Made by a program: the position numbers and the translations under genes
Assembly: GCA_031394355.1 (NCBI GenBank)
Contig: JANNSU010000073.1
Coordinates: 1-13,342, forward strand
From: JAEUMY01 sp031394355
GTDB taxonomy: Bacteria; Pseudomonadota; Gammaproteobacteria; Burkholderiales; Usitatibacteraceae
Length of the DNA: 13,342 nucleotides
Direction of reading: 5' to 3'
The notes under the pieces: model-generated
What the model was told of the DNA's origin: nothing
Seen by the model: only the letters and a program-made list of their open reading frames with translations
Database searches by the model: none
In this document: piece by piece, positions 6,727 to 11,948 of the stretch
Position numbering within the stretch: the stretch's first letter is position 1
Layout of the letters: each line of letters opens with the position of its first letter

Positions 6727-8295
6727 ATGCCCCCGCCGTCACCCCTGCAGCCCGTGTCTCCCACGCCCTCCGAGCCCTCCATGCCCGCCGAGGCACCCAT
6801 GCCCGCGCCCGTCGTCCAGGCGGCATTGGGGAGACTCGGCCGGTCCTATCTGGTGGCCATGGCGATGCTGATGCTGATCGATGCCGGCATCACGGGCATA
6901 TTTGTCTACGTGGCTGGGCGATCCGACGTGGCCGCGCAGGCCGCCTTGTCCAACCTCCTCATTCTCGGCGTTGCCAATCTTGCCGGGGCGGTGCTCCTGT
7001 TTGCGCCCATTCGTCGGCTGGAACGCGATCTGGCGGATGGCCGCGGGGTTGCCCGCCTGCAACGGCTGGCCGCATGGTCAGGGCGGTGGGCGTTTGCGAT
7101 CACGCTGGTCTACTGCTTCGTCGCGTTCTACAGCGGGGTGTTTTCGGCGCCGCACGCCAGCATGGCGTCCATTGACTTGAGCGTGCGCTTGCTCGCGCTG
7201 CCCTGGTACAGCTTCGTCTACGCCGCTAACTACGCCTTCTGCATCTACTTCCTCGTCGATGACGTGGTCGCGCAGTTCCGTGCAAAAGATGGCGCTGCCG
7301 TCGGCATCGTGGTGCCACCGCTGGATTCCCGGCTGGAAGTGAAATTGGGTGCCATTTTCTTCGTGCTGGCTTTCCTGCCTGCCACGCTGGTGGGCTTGGA
7401 TCTCTCCCTCTTCGAGGAGCTGCGGCGGGTACAGGGCCTCTCGCCCACGCAGACCATTGCGCTCGACATGGTGGCGTCTCTCTTCACCATCAGCATTTCG
7501 CTCGCGTTTGCTGCGCGGAGCATCCTCCGCCCCGTGGCGCTGCTCGATGCGGCACAGCAATCGGTCGGTCGTGGGGATCTCGACGCGCGCGTGCCCGTGG
7601 TGAGCAATGACGAGATCGGCCGGCTCACCGCCAGCTTCAACAGCATGGTCGCGGGGCTCCGCGAGCGCGCACTCATGCGCGACACGTTTGGCCGGTATCT
7701 CAGTCCCGAAGTCGTCGGCGAGCTCATGAGCGGCGGCGGCCGCATCGAGAGCCGCATGCTCGAGGCCACCGTGATGTTCACCGACATCACCGGCTTCACC
7801 GCGATCAGCGAGAAGCTCTCGCCGGACGAGACCGTGAGCCTGCTGAACGACTATTTCGCCGTCGTCAACGAGGCTATCCATGCCGAGGGCGGCTACGTGA
7901 ACAATTTCATTGGCGATGCGGTCGTCGCGGTGTTCAACGTGCCGAGCCCGCTGCCCGATCATGCCGTGCGCGCCATCCGCGCAGCCCGCGCCATTCAACA
8001 GGGCATCGCATCGCGAATATTCGCAAGAGGCGTGAAGCTGCCCACACGCATCGGCATCAACACCGGCACCGTCTGCGCCGGCCTCATCGGCAGCGCGGAC
8101 CGCATGGGCTACACGGTCTATGGCGATGCGGTGAACGTGGCGGCGCGCGTGGAGGGGATGAACAAGGAGTTTGGGACGGGGATCCTGATTACGGAATCCA
8201 CGGCGTTGCTTGCGCCAGGCGAGGGGCCGTTTGTGGAGCAGGGGGTTGCGAATATTCGCGGTAGGTCGGAGGGGGTGAGGTTGTTTAGTGTTTGA
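6727..8295 (+). CDS. Membrane-bound class III adenylate/guanylate cyclase with HAMP domain
   Basis: This 522-residue protein has a Pro-rich N terminus and about six hydrophobic helices (roughly 41-62, 76-95, 122-140, 155-178, 207-227, 245-264). A HAMP linker follows (about 266-315, with VSNDEIGRLTASFNSM). The C-terminal class III cyclase domain (about 345-520) makes cAMP or cGMP from the nucleoside triphosphate. Metal-binding Asp353 (FTDITGF) and Asp397 (FIGDAVVAVF) are present, as are transition-state Asn470 and Arg474 (YGDAVNVAAR). The Lys that normally selects the purine is Asn393. No known sensor domain is recognised in the membrane part. The frame is open upstream to 6529, but that stretch overlaps gspC antisense and looks non-coding. 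ATGs at 6718, 6727 and 6781 are all possible starts. Two palindrome copies lie inside the gene. Confidence 0.9.
   Translation: MPPPSPLQPVSPTPSEPSMPAEAPMPAPVVQAALGRLGRSYLVAMAMLMLIDAGITGIFVYVAGRSDVAAQAALSNLLILGVANLAGAVLLFAPIRRLERDLADGRGVARLQRLAAWSGRWAFAITLVYCFVAFYSGVFSAPHASMASIDLSVRLLALPWYSFVYAANYAFCIYFLVDDVVAQFRAKDGAAVGIVVPPLDSRLEVKLGAIFFVLAFLPATLVGLDLSLFEELRRVQGLSPTQTIALDMVASLFTISISLAFAARSILRPVALLDAAQQSVGRGDLDARVPVVSNDEIGRLTASFNSMVAGLRERALMRDTFGRYLSPEVVGELMSGGGRIESRMLEATVMFTDITGFTAISEKLSPDETVSLLNDYFAVVNEAIHAEGGYVNNFIGDAVVAVFNVPSPLPDHAVRAIRAARAIQQGIASRIFARGVKLPTRIGINTGTVCAGLIGSADRMGYTVYGDAVNVAARVEGMNKEFGTGILITESTALLAPGEGPFVEQGVANIRGRSEGVRLFSV
8013..8024. repeat. GCGAATATTCGC palindrome, copy 2
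   Basis: Exact 12-mer inside the cyclase gene, encoding R-I-F-A (residues 430-433) between the two conserved halves of the catalytic domain. It is read in the CGA-ATA-TTC phase and uses codons that are unusual in this GC-rich gene. Confidence 0.9.
8248..8259. repeat. GCGAATATTCGC palindrome, copy 3
   Basis: Exact 12-mer in the last 50 bp of the cyclase gene, read in the GCG-AAT-ATT-CGC phase and encoding A-N-I-R in the usual C-terminal strand of the domain. It is only 235 bp from copy 2. Confidence 0.9.
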
Positions 8296-8377
8296 CGGGG
8301 TCGAAGATTCTTCTGTACACCGGCTTAATATCATCAACTTTTTGTGACGAATCAACTTATGGGTCTGGTGGTGCCAA

Positions 8378-8830
8378 GTGACTGATCGCAATCCATATGA
8401 GCCACCCATCGCTTCCGTGCTGGAGCAATCTGATAGGTTGGGGGTTCATCCCTTCGGCGCAATCAGGCTTGCCGCCGTTCTTGGCGGACCAATTGCCGCC
8501 GGCTATTTGGTATGTGTCAGTCTGCATAGCATCCAACAGCCAAAGAGAATGAAGATTGGCGTTGCGCTGTTCACTCTGTCTGCGCTCGGATGGCTTTACG
8601 CCATTTTCAACGTTCCGCCGGATTTCATTTCTCAGTTGATCCCGTTCATTCTCCAAGTTCCACTTTGGTGGATTGGTGCGCAGTACTTGCTTGCGGCTCC
8701 AATGCGGGAGTACAGGCAGCGCGGTGGCACTTTTCGCTCTTGGTGGAGCGCAATTCGTTTCGGTCTGCTCACCTTCGCACTTACAAAGATCACGCTTTTC
8801 ATCATTTTCGATTGGCTTCACTTGGCATGA
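8378..8830 (+). CDS. Small four-helix membrane protein of unknown function
   Basis: This 150-residue protein is not recognised. After a short hydrophilic N terminus with NPYEPP (5-10) it has four hydrophobic segments (roughly 25-50, 58-80, 84-106, 124-148), which suggests a small inner-membrane protein. NPYEPP/NPYAPP-type N termini occur, as I recall, on many small membrane proteins of Xanthomonadaceae, but this assigns no function. The start is GTG at 8378 with GGTGG about six bases upstream; no in-frame ATG precedes it. Base composition drops to about 50% GC, against about 65% in the cyclase, which suggests recent acquisition or relaxed selection. A 154-residue frame on the opposite strand lacks these features. 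A REP doublet follows the stop by 35 bp. Confidence 0.65.
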   Translation: MTDRNPYEPPIASVLEQSDRLGVHPFGAIRLAAVLGGPIAAGYLVCVSLHSIQQPKRMKIGVALFTLSALGWLYAIFNVPPDFISQLIPFILQVPLWWIGAQYLLAAPMREYRQRGGTFRSWWSAIRFGLLTFALTKITLFIIFDWLHLA

Positions 8831-8865
8831 GGCAAAGCCTCTTGGCCAACAAGACCTTTAAGGGA

Positions 8866-8952
8866 CCGTAGCCCGGATGCAGCAACGCGAAATCCGGGTT
8901 CGTCGTGATGCGCGAAAACCCCGGATTCCACTGCGTTGCATCCGAGCTACGG
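8866..8952. repeat. REP doublet (REPIN), copy 1
   Basis: Two inverted REP-like units form a long imperfect hairpin closed by CCGTAGC (8866-8872) and GCTACGG (8946-8952). The left unit has a GTAG foot (8868-8871) and its own small stem, CCCGGAT (8872-8878) with ATCCGGG (8892-8898). The right unit is its approximate inverse (8920-8950). A GTAG foot is the mark recognised by REP-associated tyrosine transposases (RAYT). No RAYT gene is in the window. A second copy lies at 9682-9765 in the same orientation. Confidence 0.85.
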
Positions 8953-8963
8953 CATGCCAGCCC

Positions 8964-8977
8964 TGCGAATATTCGCA
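8964..8977. repeat. TGCGAATATTCGCA palindrome, copy 4
   Basis: Full 14-bp form, intergenic, 11 bp to the right of REPIN copy 1. The spacer resembles the spacer in the second REPIN-palindrome unit, so the palindrome appears to belong to the duplicated unit. Confidence 0.9.
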
Positions 8978-9020
8978 ATCCAGTCGAGAGTGTGCAGAGA
9001 ATTCCTTTTGCCTGTTTTCA

Positions 9021-9042
9021 GCATGACGGGTGATCGTCATGC
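9021..9042. promoter_or_regulatory. Perfect 8-bp inverted repeat upstream of the antitoxin gene
   Basis: GCATGACG (9021-9028) and CGTCATGC (9035-9042) are exact inverse complements around a 6-nt centre. The dyad sits about 17 bp left of a -10-like TAGAAT (9059-9064), over the expected -35 zone of the toxin-antitoxin promoter. This is the usual place for an autoregulatory operator. It could alternatively be a terminator stem, but no T-run follows. Confidence 0.5.
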
Positions 9043-9154
9043 CGCTTTGCGTAAAGAATAGAATTTGCCGTCGACAGTCCAATTCGGTATCGAGCGTAGC
9101 TCGGAGTTGTGGCAAGCTACGCGAATTGCCGGGCTCAAGCCCTTGGAGATGCCC

Positions 9155-9382
9155 ATGACCGTCACTCTAGAAACCCTGCAGGCCGAAGTATTGCGCCTGT
9201 CTCCAGCCGATAGGGCAAGGCTGCTTGATCGACTCATCGCCAGCCTGGATGTGGATGCCGGTGCTGAAGCAGCGTGGGACAAGTTGGCAGACGAGCGCGA
9301 ACAAGCGCTTGCATCTGGCGATGTGGCCGCCGTGCCGCTTGACGTTGCCATCGCAAGGCTCGAAGCACGATTCCCTGGATGA
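9155..9382 (+). CDS. Antitoxin, addiction-module component family (PF09720-like)
   Basis: This 75-residue acidic, helical protein resembles the 'putative addiction module component' family (TIGR02574/PF09720). It has the typical LSPADRARLLDRLIASLD (15-32), an AAWDKLADEREQALASGD block (38-55) and a closing VPLDVAIARLEARF. Members pair with ParE/RelE-type toxins and neutralise them by direct binding. ATG 9155 was chosen because GGAG (9145-9148) lies six bases upstream and the protein then begins as family members do. A longer version from 9065 is unlikely. The stop overlaps the toxin start by four bases (ATGA), the classic coupled arrangement. Both genes are bracketed by repeat units at 8866-8977 and 9682-9791. 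Confidence 0.85.
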   Translation: MTVTLETLQAEVLRLSPADRARLLDRLIASLDVDAGAEAAWDKLADEREQALASGDVAAVPLDVAIARLEARFPG

Positions 9383-9672
9383 AAGTCACGCTGCATCCGG
9401 CAGCAGAAGAGGACATCCGGCAAGCTGCAGCTTTCTATGAGCGGGAGGGCACGCCGCTAGTAGCAGCGCGTTTCATTGCCGAGTTCAAACGGCTCGCAAC
9501 ATTGCTACTCGATCATCCAGAAATCGGCTCGCCACGTTCAAATGACCGGCGCGGGTTCTCCATGAGCGTCTTTCCCTATACCGTCATCTATCGCGCAAGC
9601 GCCGATGAAATCAAGATTCTCGTTGTCAAATACGACAGCAAGCGACCGGGGTTTGGCACAAGGCGTTCGTAG
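9379..9672 (+). CDS. ParE/RelE-superfamily toxin
   Basis: This 97-residue protein fits the ParE/RelE toxin fold. It has an N-terminal strand (MKVTLHPAAEEDI), two helices (about 9-45), then DHPEIGSPR (45-53), the strand FPYTVIYR (65-72), ADEIKILVVKY and the C-terminal KRPGFG (88-93) that corresponds to the RRPGYW-type end of family members. ParE members poison gyrase and RelE members cleave ribosome-bound mRNA. The sequence alone does not decide between them, though the FPY-x-IYR pattern leans to ParE. The length is typical and the gene looks intact. It is translationally coupled to the upstream antitoxin. The stop lies ten bases before the second REP doublet. Confidence 0.85.
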   Translation: MKVTLHPAAEEDIRQAAAFYEREGTPLVAARFIAEFKRLATLLLDHPEIGSPRSNDRRGFSMSVFPYTVIYRASADEIKILVVKYDSKRPGFGTRRS

Positions 9673-9681
9673 TCGCAGAGA

Positions 9682-9765
9682 CCGTAGCCCGGATGCAGCA
9701 ACGCGAAATCCGGGATCGTGATGCGCTACAACCCCGGATTCCACTGCGTTGCAGCCGGGCTACGG
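9682..9765. repeat. REP doublet (REPIN), copy 2
   Basis: Same architecture and orientation as the copy at 8866. It is closed by CCGTAGC (9682-9688) and GCTACGG (9759-9765), with CCCGGAT and ATCCGGG stems inside and a shorter centre (84 bp against 87 bp overall). The first 33 bases are identical between the copies. Together the two copies form direct repeats flanking the toxin-antitoxin genes. Confidence 0.85.
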
Positions 9766-9777
9766 AATTCCACCCCC

Positions 9778-9791
9778 TGCGAATATTCGCA
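9778..9791. repeat. TGCGAATATTCGCA palindrome, copy 5
   Basis: Full 14-bp form, 12 bp to the right of REPIN copy 2 and 18 bp beyond the mocA stop. Placement relative to the REPIN matches copy 4. Confidence 0.9.
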
Positions 9792-9808
9792 TTGGCGCCT
9801 CCCGCAGA

Positions 9809-10408
9809 TCAGACCGATTGGCCCTCTTTGCCGGGAGCTTCTGCCAACACCAGATCCGCAGGTGCATCCACGTCGCGCAAAATGCCCGCGTCTACTACCG
9901 GAACACTGACCACAGCGTCGCCATGAGCCGCCAGAATCCTGCGCGCACCTTCATCGCCCGCGAGCCCTGACAGGGCATCGCGCCAGACTGCGCTGAATCC
10001 AACCGGGTGCCCGCGCCGGCCGTGGTATGCGGGTGCCGCGATCGAGGAGCCTGCCTCCACAGACTGCCGCACGGCCGCAATACTCGCGGCTTGAATGAAT
10101 GGCATGTCTGCCAGCGCGACAATCCAGCCGTCCGCCTCCGCGCTGGCGCTCACTGCCGCAGCCAGCGAGCCTCCCATGCCTTCCGGGCAACGCCCAGAGG
10201 CGAGCAACGTGACAGGCAACCCTGCGAATATTCGCATCACCGCTTCATCGTCCGGCCGGTGCACGACGAGCACATCGCCCACTGCCGTGAGCAGATTCAT
10301 TGCCGATTGACGCCCGATGGGTGTGCCATCTGGCAGCGGATGCACGAGCTTTTGCGAGCCGAAGCGCGACCCGATGCCACCTGCGAGGAGGATGCCGCGG
10401 ATCTTCAT
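9809..10408 (-). CDS. mocA: MocA-like molybdenum cofactor nucleotidyltransferase
   Basis: This 199-residue protein has the MobA-like NTP-transferase fold. MocA attaches CMP to molybdopterin to make the cytosine dinucleotide cofactor used by xanthine-oxidase-family hydroxylases. Visible motifs are the nucleotide-binding loop LAGGIGSRFGSQK (8-20), the metal site ALADMP (98-103), RRGHPVGF (131-138), which is typical of MocA rather than MobA, and DVDAPADL (179-186). It lies 195 bp downstream of xdhC on the same strand, a usual pairing for maturation of molybdenum hydroxylases. A possible ribosome binding site (GAGGAAA) sits rather far, about 12 bases, from the ATG. A copy of the palindrome encodes R-I-F-A at residues 59-62. 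A generic nucleotidyltransferase with another substrate is the main alternative. Confidence 0.85.
   Translation of the reverse strand: MKIRGILLAGGIGSRFGSQKLVHPLPDGTPIGRQSAMNLLTAVGDVLVVHRPDDEAVMRIFAGLPVTLLASGRCPEGMGGSLAAAVSASAEADGWIVALADMPFIQAASIAAVRQSVEAGSSIAAPAYHGRRGHPVGFSAVWRDALSGLAGDEGARRILAAHGDAVVSVPVVDAGILRDVDAPADLVLAEAPGKEGQSV
10223..10236. repeat. TGCGAATATTCGCA palindrome, copy 6
   Basis: Full 14-bp form inside mocA, encoding M-R-I-F-A on the minus strand in the ATG-CGA-ATA-TTC-GCA phase. It falls in a loop just before the conserved GLPVTLL strand. Confidence 0.9.
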
Positions 10409-10507
10409 GCTATGGATGTTTCCTCAATTCATGACAAACCGATGCCGGCTCTGTAAGGGCGCAAAGACAGGCTTCGCCCAAGTGCTGTTCGACCCAGAGA
10501 CGCTGGA

Positions 10508-10525
10508 CCCCGGCTTTCGCCGGGG
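10508..10525. terminator. GC-rich hairpin between xdhC and mocA
   Basis: CCCCGGC (10508-10514) and GCCGGGG (10519-10525) pair perfectly around a TTTC loop. The flanks (CTGGA on the left, CGACG on the right) match a widespread proteobacterial intergenic palindrome of the form CTGGA-stem-TGACG. No T-run follows on either strand, so it may be a repeat that attenuates or stabilises mRNA rather than a true terminator. The remainder of 10409-10603 shows nothing identifiable. Confidence 0.5.
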
Positions 10526-10603
10526 CGACGAACTTTGTAATGATTTCTGGAATCCTCAAAAAGAAGAATGCCACGCAACGTCATGCGGAGTGGGTTGCGC
10601 TGA

Positions 10604-11599
10604 TCAGGACACGCGCTTCAACACGGGTGCTGCGAGTGCGGCAGCTTCGACTCGCTCCAGCTTGACGCGATTGCGTGCTGCAACCAGCTCGGCAAGGATG
10701 GCAATCGCGATCTCGGGCGGGGTGCGGCTGCCGATGGGCAAGCCGACTGGTCCATGCAGTCGTGAAAGCTCCGCCCGGGTGAGGCCAAAGTGTTCGGCCA
10801 TGCGCGCCTTGCGGTCCGCCGTGGTCTGTTTCGAGCCTACTGCGCCGATGTAGAACGCGTCGGATTTCAGCGCTTCGAGCAGCGCCATGTCATCCAGCTT
10901 GGGGTCGTGCGAGACGGTGAGGATGACGCTGTGACCATCTGGGCGGAAGGCGCCGACCACGTCGTCGGGCATCCCGGCAAGCCATGCCGTGCCGGGGACT
11001 CGCCATGAGGCCTGATATTCCTCACGCGGATCGCACACGAATATCTGGAAGTCGAGGGGTGCGGCCATGTCGGCGAGATAGCGAGCGATCTCCGATGCGC
11101 CGATCACGAGCATGCGCCAGCGCGGGCCGTGGATGCTGGTAAAGGTGTCCGCACTGCGCTGGCAGGCCGCAGCGGGCAGTGCGCGCGCGAGCGTCCACGC
11201 GCCAGAGGCGAGGTCCACGCAGCGGGACACGATCTCGCCAGCGGTAATGCGGGCGAGCAGCGCCTCGATGTCCGCGTTGGGCACATCGGCTTCAATCAGC
11301 ACATCCAGCGTGCCGCCGCACGGCAGGCCGAACCGGCGGGCCTCCTCGCTGGTCACGCCGTAGGACGCGAACGCGGGTTGACGTTGCGAATATTCGCCAC
11401 GACGCAGCACGAGATCATCCTCGATGCAGCCGCCCGAGACCGAACCGACCAGCATGCCGTCATCGCGGATGGCGAGCAGCGAGCCGGGCGGACGCGGGCT
11501 CGCGCCAAATGTCTCGGCAACGGTGACGAGCCAGATGCGATGGCCGGCCCGTTTCCAGCCGAGCGCGGTTTGCAGGACTTCCAGGTCTATCGATTGCAT
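10604..11599 (-). CDS. xdhC: XdhC/CoxI-family molybdenum hydroxylase maturation protein
   Basis: This 331-residue protein matches XdhC, which binds molybdenum cofactor, promotes its sulfuration and inserts it into xanthine-dehydrogenase-type enzymes. The N-terminal XdhC/CoxI domain has LVTVAETFGASPRPPG (24-39), GSVSGGCIEDDLV (52-64) and GLPCGGTLDVLIE (91-103, with conserved Cys94). The C-terminal Rossmann-like domain (about 160-310) includes MLVIGASEIARYLA (163-176), FYIGAVGSKQT (249-259) and GLPIGSRTPPEIAIAILAE (286-304). The length is typical. mocA lies downstream. No xdhA/xdhB or coxL-type structural gene is in the window. The start is 26 bp from an FNR box that may mainly serve the divergent ydcH gene. 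No clear Shine-Dalgarno is present. One palindrome copy encodes E-Y-S at 69-71. Confidence 0.92.
   Translation of the reverse strand: MQSIDLEVLQTALGWKRAGHRIWLVTVAETFGASPRPPGSLLAIRDDGMLVGSVSGGCIEDDLVLRRGEYSQRQPAFASYGVTSEEARRFGLPCGGTLDVLIEADVPNADIEALLARITAGEIVSRCVDLASGAWTLARALPAAACQRSADTFTSIHGPRWRMLVIGASEIARYLADMAAPLDFQIFVCDPREEYQASWRVPGTAWLAGMPDDVVGAFRPDGHSVILTVSHDPKLDDMALLEALKSDAFYIGAVGSKQTTADRKARMAEHFGLTRAELSRLHGPVGLPIGSRTPPEIAIAILAELVAARNRVKLERVEAAALAAPVLKRVS
11386..11397. repeat. GCGAATATTCGC palindrome, copy 7
   Basis: Exact 12-mer inside xdhC, read on the minus strand in the GGC-GAA-TAT-TCG-CAA phase and encoding G-E-Y-S-Q just after the SGGCIEDD motif. This is the third codon phase used by the motif in this window. 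Confidence 0.9.
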
Positions 11600-11625
11600 G
11601 ACGTGTTGAGCCGACTGCCATTCAG

Positions 11626-11639
11626 TTGATATGCATCAA
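11626..11639. promoter_or_regulatory. Perfect FNR/ANR-type box
   Basis: TTGAT-ATGC-ATCAA matches the FNR/ANR consensus TTGAT-N4-ATCAA exactly. Its centre (11632.5) is about 41 bp upstream of the transcription start predicted from the -10 TAGACT (11661-11666), the position of a class II activated promoter reading toward ydcH. It also lies 26 bp outside the xdhC start codon, where it could repress that gene under low oxygen. Confidence 0.75.
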
Positions 11640-11648
11640 AACACACGC

Positions 11649-11673
11649 CGCTGTCACACCTAGACTGACAGCG
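11649..11673. promoter_or_regulatory. 8-bp inverted repeat over the predicted ydcH -10
   Basis: CGCTGTCA (11649-11656) and TGACAGCG (11666-11673) are perfect inverse complements around a 9-nt centre. The dyad covers the -10-like TAGACT (11661-11666) and ends at the expected start point. It could be a repressor operator acting alongside the FNR box. It is too early in the transcript to act as a leader hairpin if the start is near 11673. Confidence 0.5.
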
Positions 11674-11694
11674 TGAACCCATGAAAGGAAATCC

Positions 11695-11931
11695 ATGAAC
11701 GTCGAGCACCATCCGCTTGTCCACGAGTTCCCCGAATTGCGTGACGCCCTGCATCACCTCAAGCTCACCGACGCACACTTCGCCCGACAGGTCTCCGAGT
11801 ACGAGACGCTCGACAAGGAAATCGTCCGCATCGAAGACGACATTCAGGCCGCGAGCGACGCTTCGCTGGAAACGCTGAAGAAGCAGCGGCTGCATCTGAA
11901 AGACCAGATTTACGCCCGGCTCAGAGCCTGA
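11695..11931 (+). CDS. ydcH: YdcH-family (DUF465) small protein
   Basis: This 78-residue charged, all-helical protein aligns clearly with Escherichia coli YdcH. The shared elements are FPELRDALHHLK (12-23), LDKEIVRIED (39-48) and LKKQRLHLKDQI (60-71), joined by heptad-like spacing that suggests a helical hairpin or coiled coil. The biochemical function of the family is unknown. A good ribosome binding site, AAAGGAAA, precedes the ATG. The promoter carries a perfect FNR-type box and a dyad over the -10, suggesting oxygen-responsive expression. It is divergent from xdhC (95 bp) and convergent with the hydrolase gene, whose stop is only 17 bp away. Confidence 0.9.
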   Translation: MNVEHHPLVHEFPELRDALHHLKLTDAHFARQVSEYETLDKEIVRIEDDIQAASDASLETLKKQRLHLKDQIYARLRA

Positions 11932-11948
11932 CATCGGGCCTGACACGG

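Larger units (their letters stand above)
8831..9154. other. Intergenic stretch with REP doublet, palindrome and antitoxin promoter region
   Basis: This 324-bp gap holds, in order, a REP doublet (8866-8952), a 14-bp palindrome (8964-8977), a perfect 8-bp inverted repeat (9021-9042) and a -10-like TAGAAT (9059-9064) upstream of the antitoxin gene. An in-frame ATG at 9065 would extend the antitoxin, but the extra 30 residues do not match the family. No further gene is visible. Confidence 0.6.

Noticed and set aside
7078..8409. 443-codon open frame on the minus strand opposite the cyclase
   Set aside because: His/Arg/Glu-rich composition without domains; the plus strand encodes a full HAMP-cyclase protein, so this is a high-GC shadow frame.
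11932..11948. Bidirectional terminator between ydcH and the hydrolase gene
   Set aside because: The 17-bp gap has no stem-loop; only a short direct similarity (CTGACA) is present.
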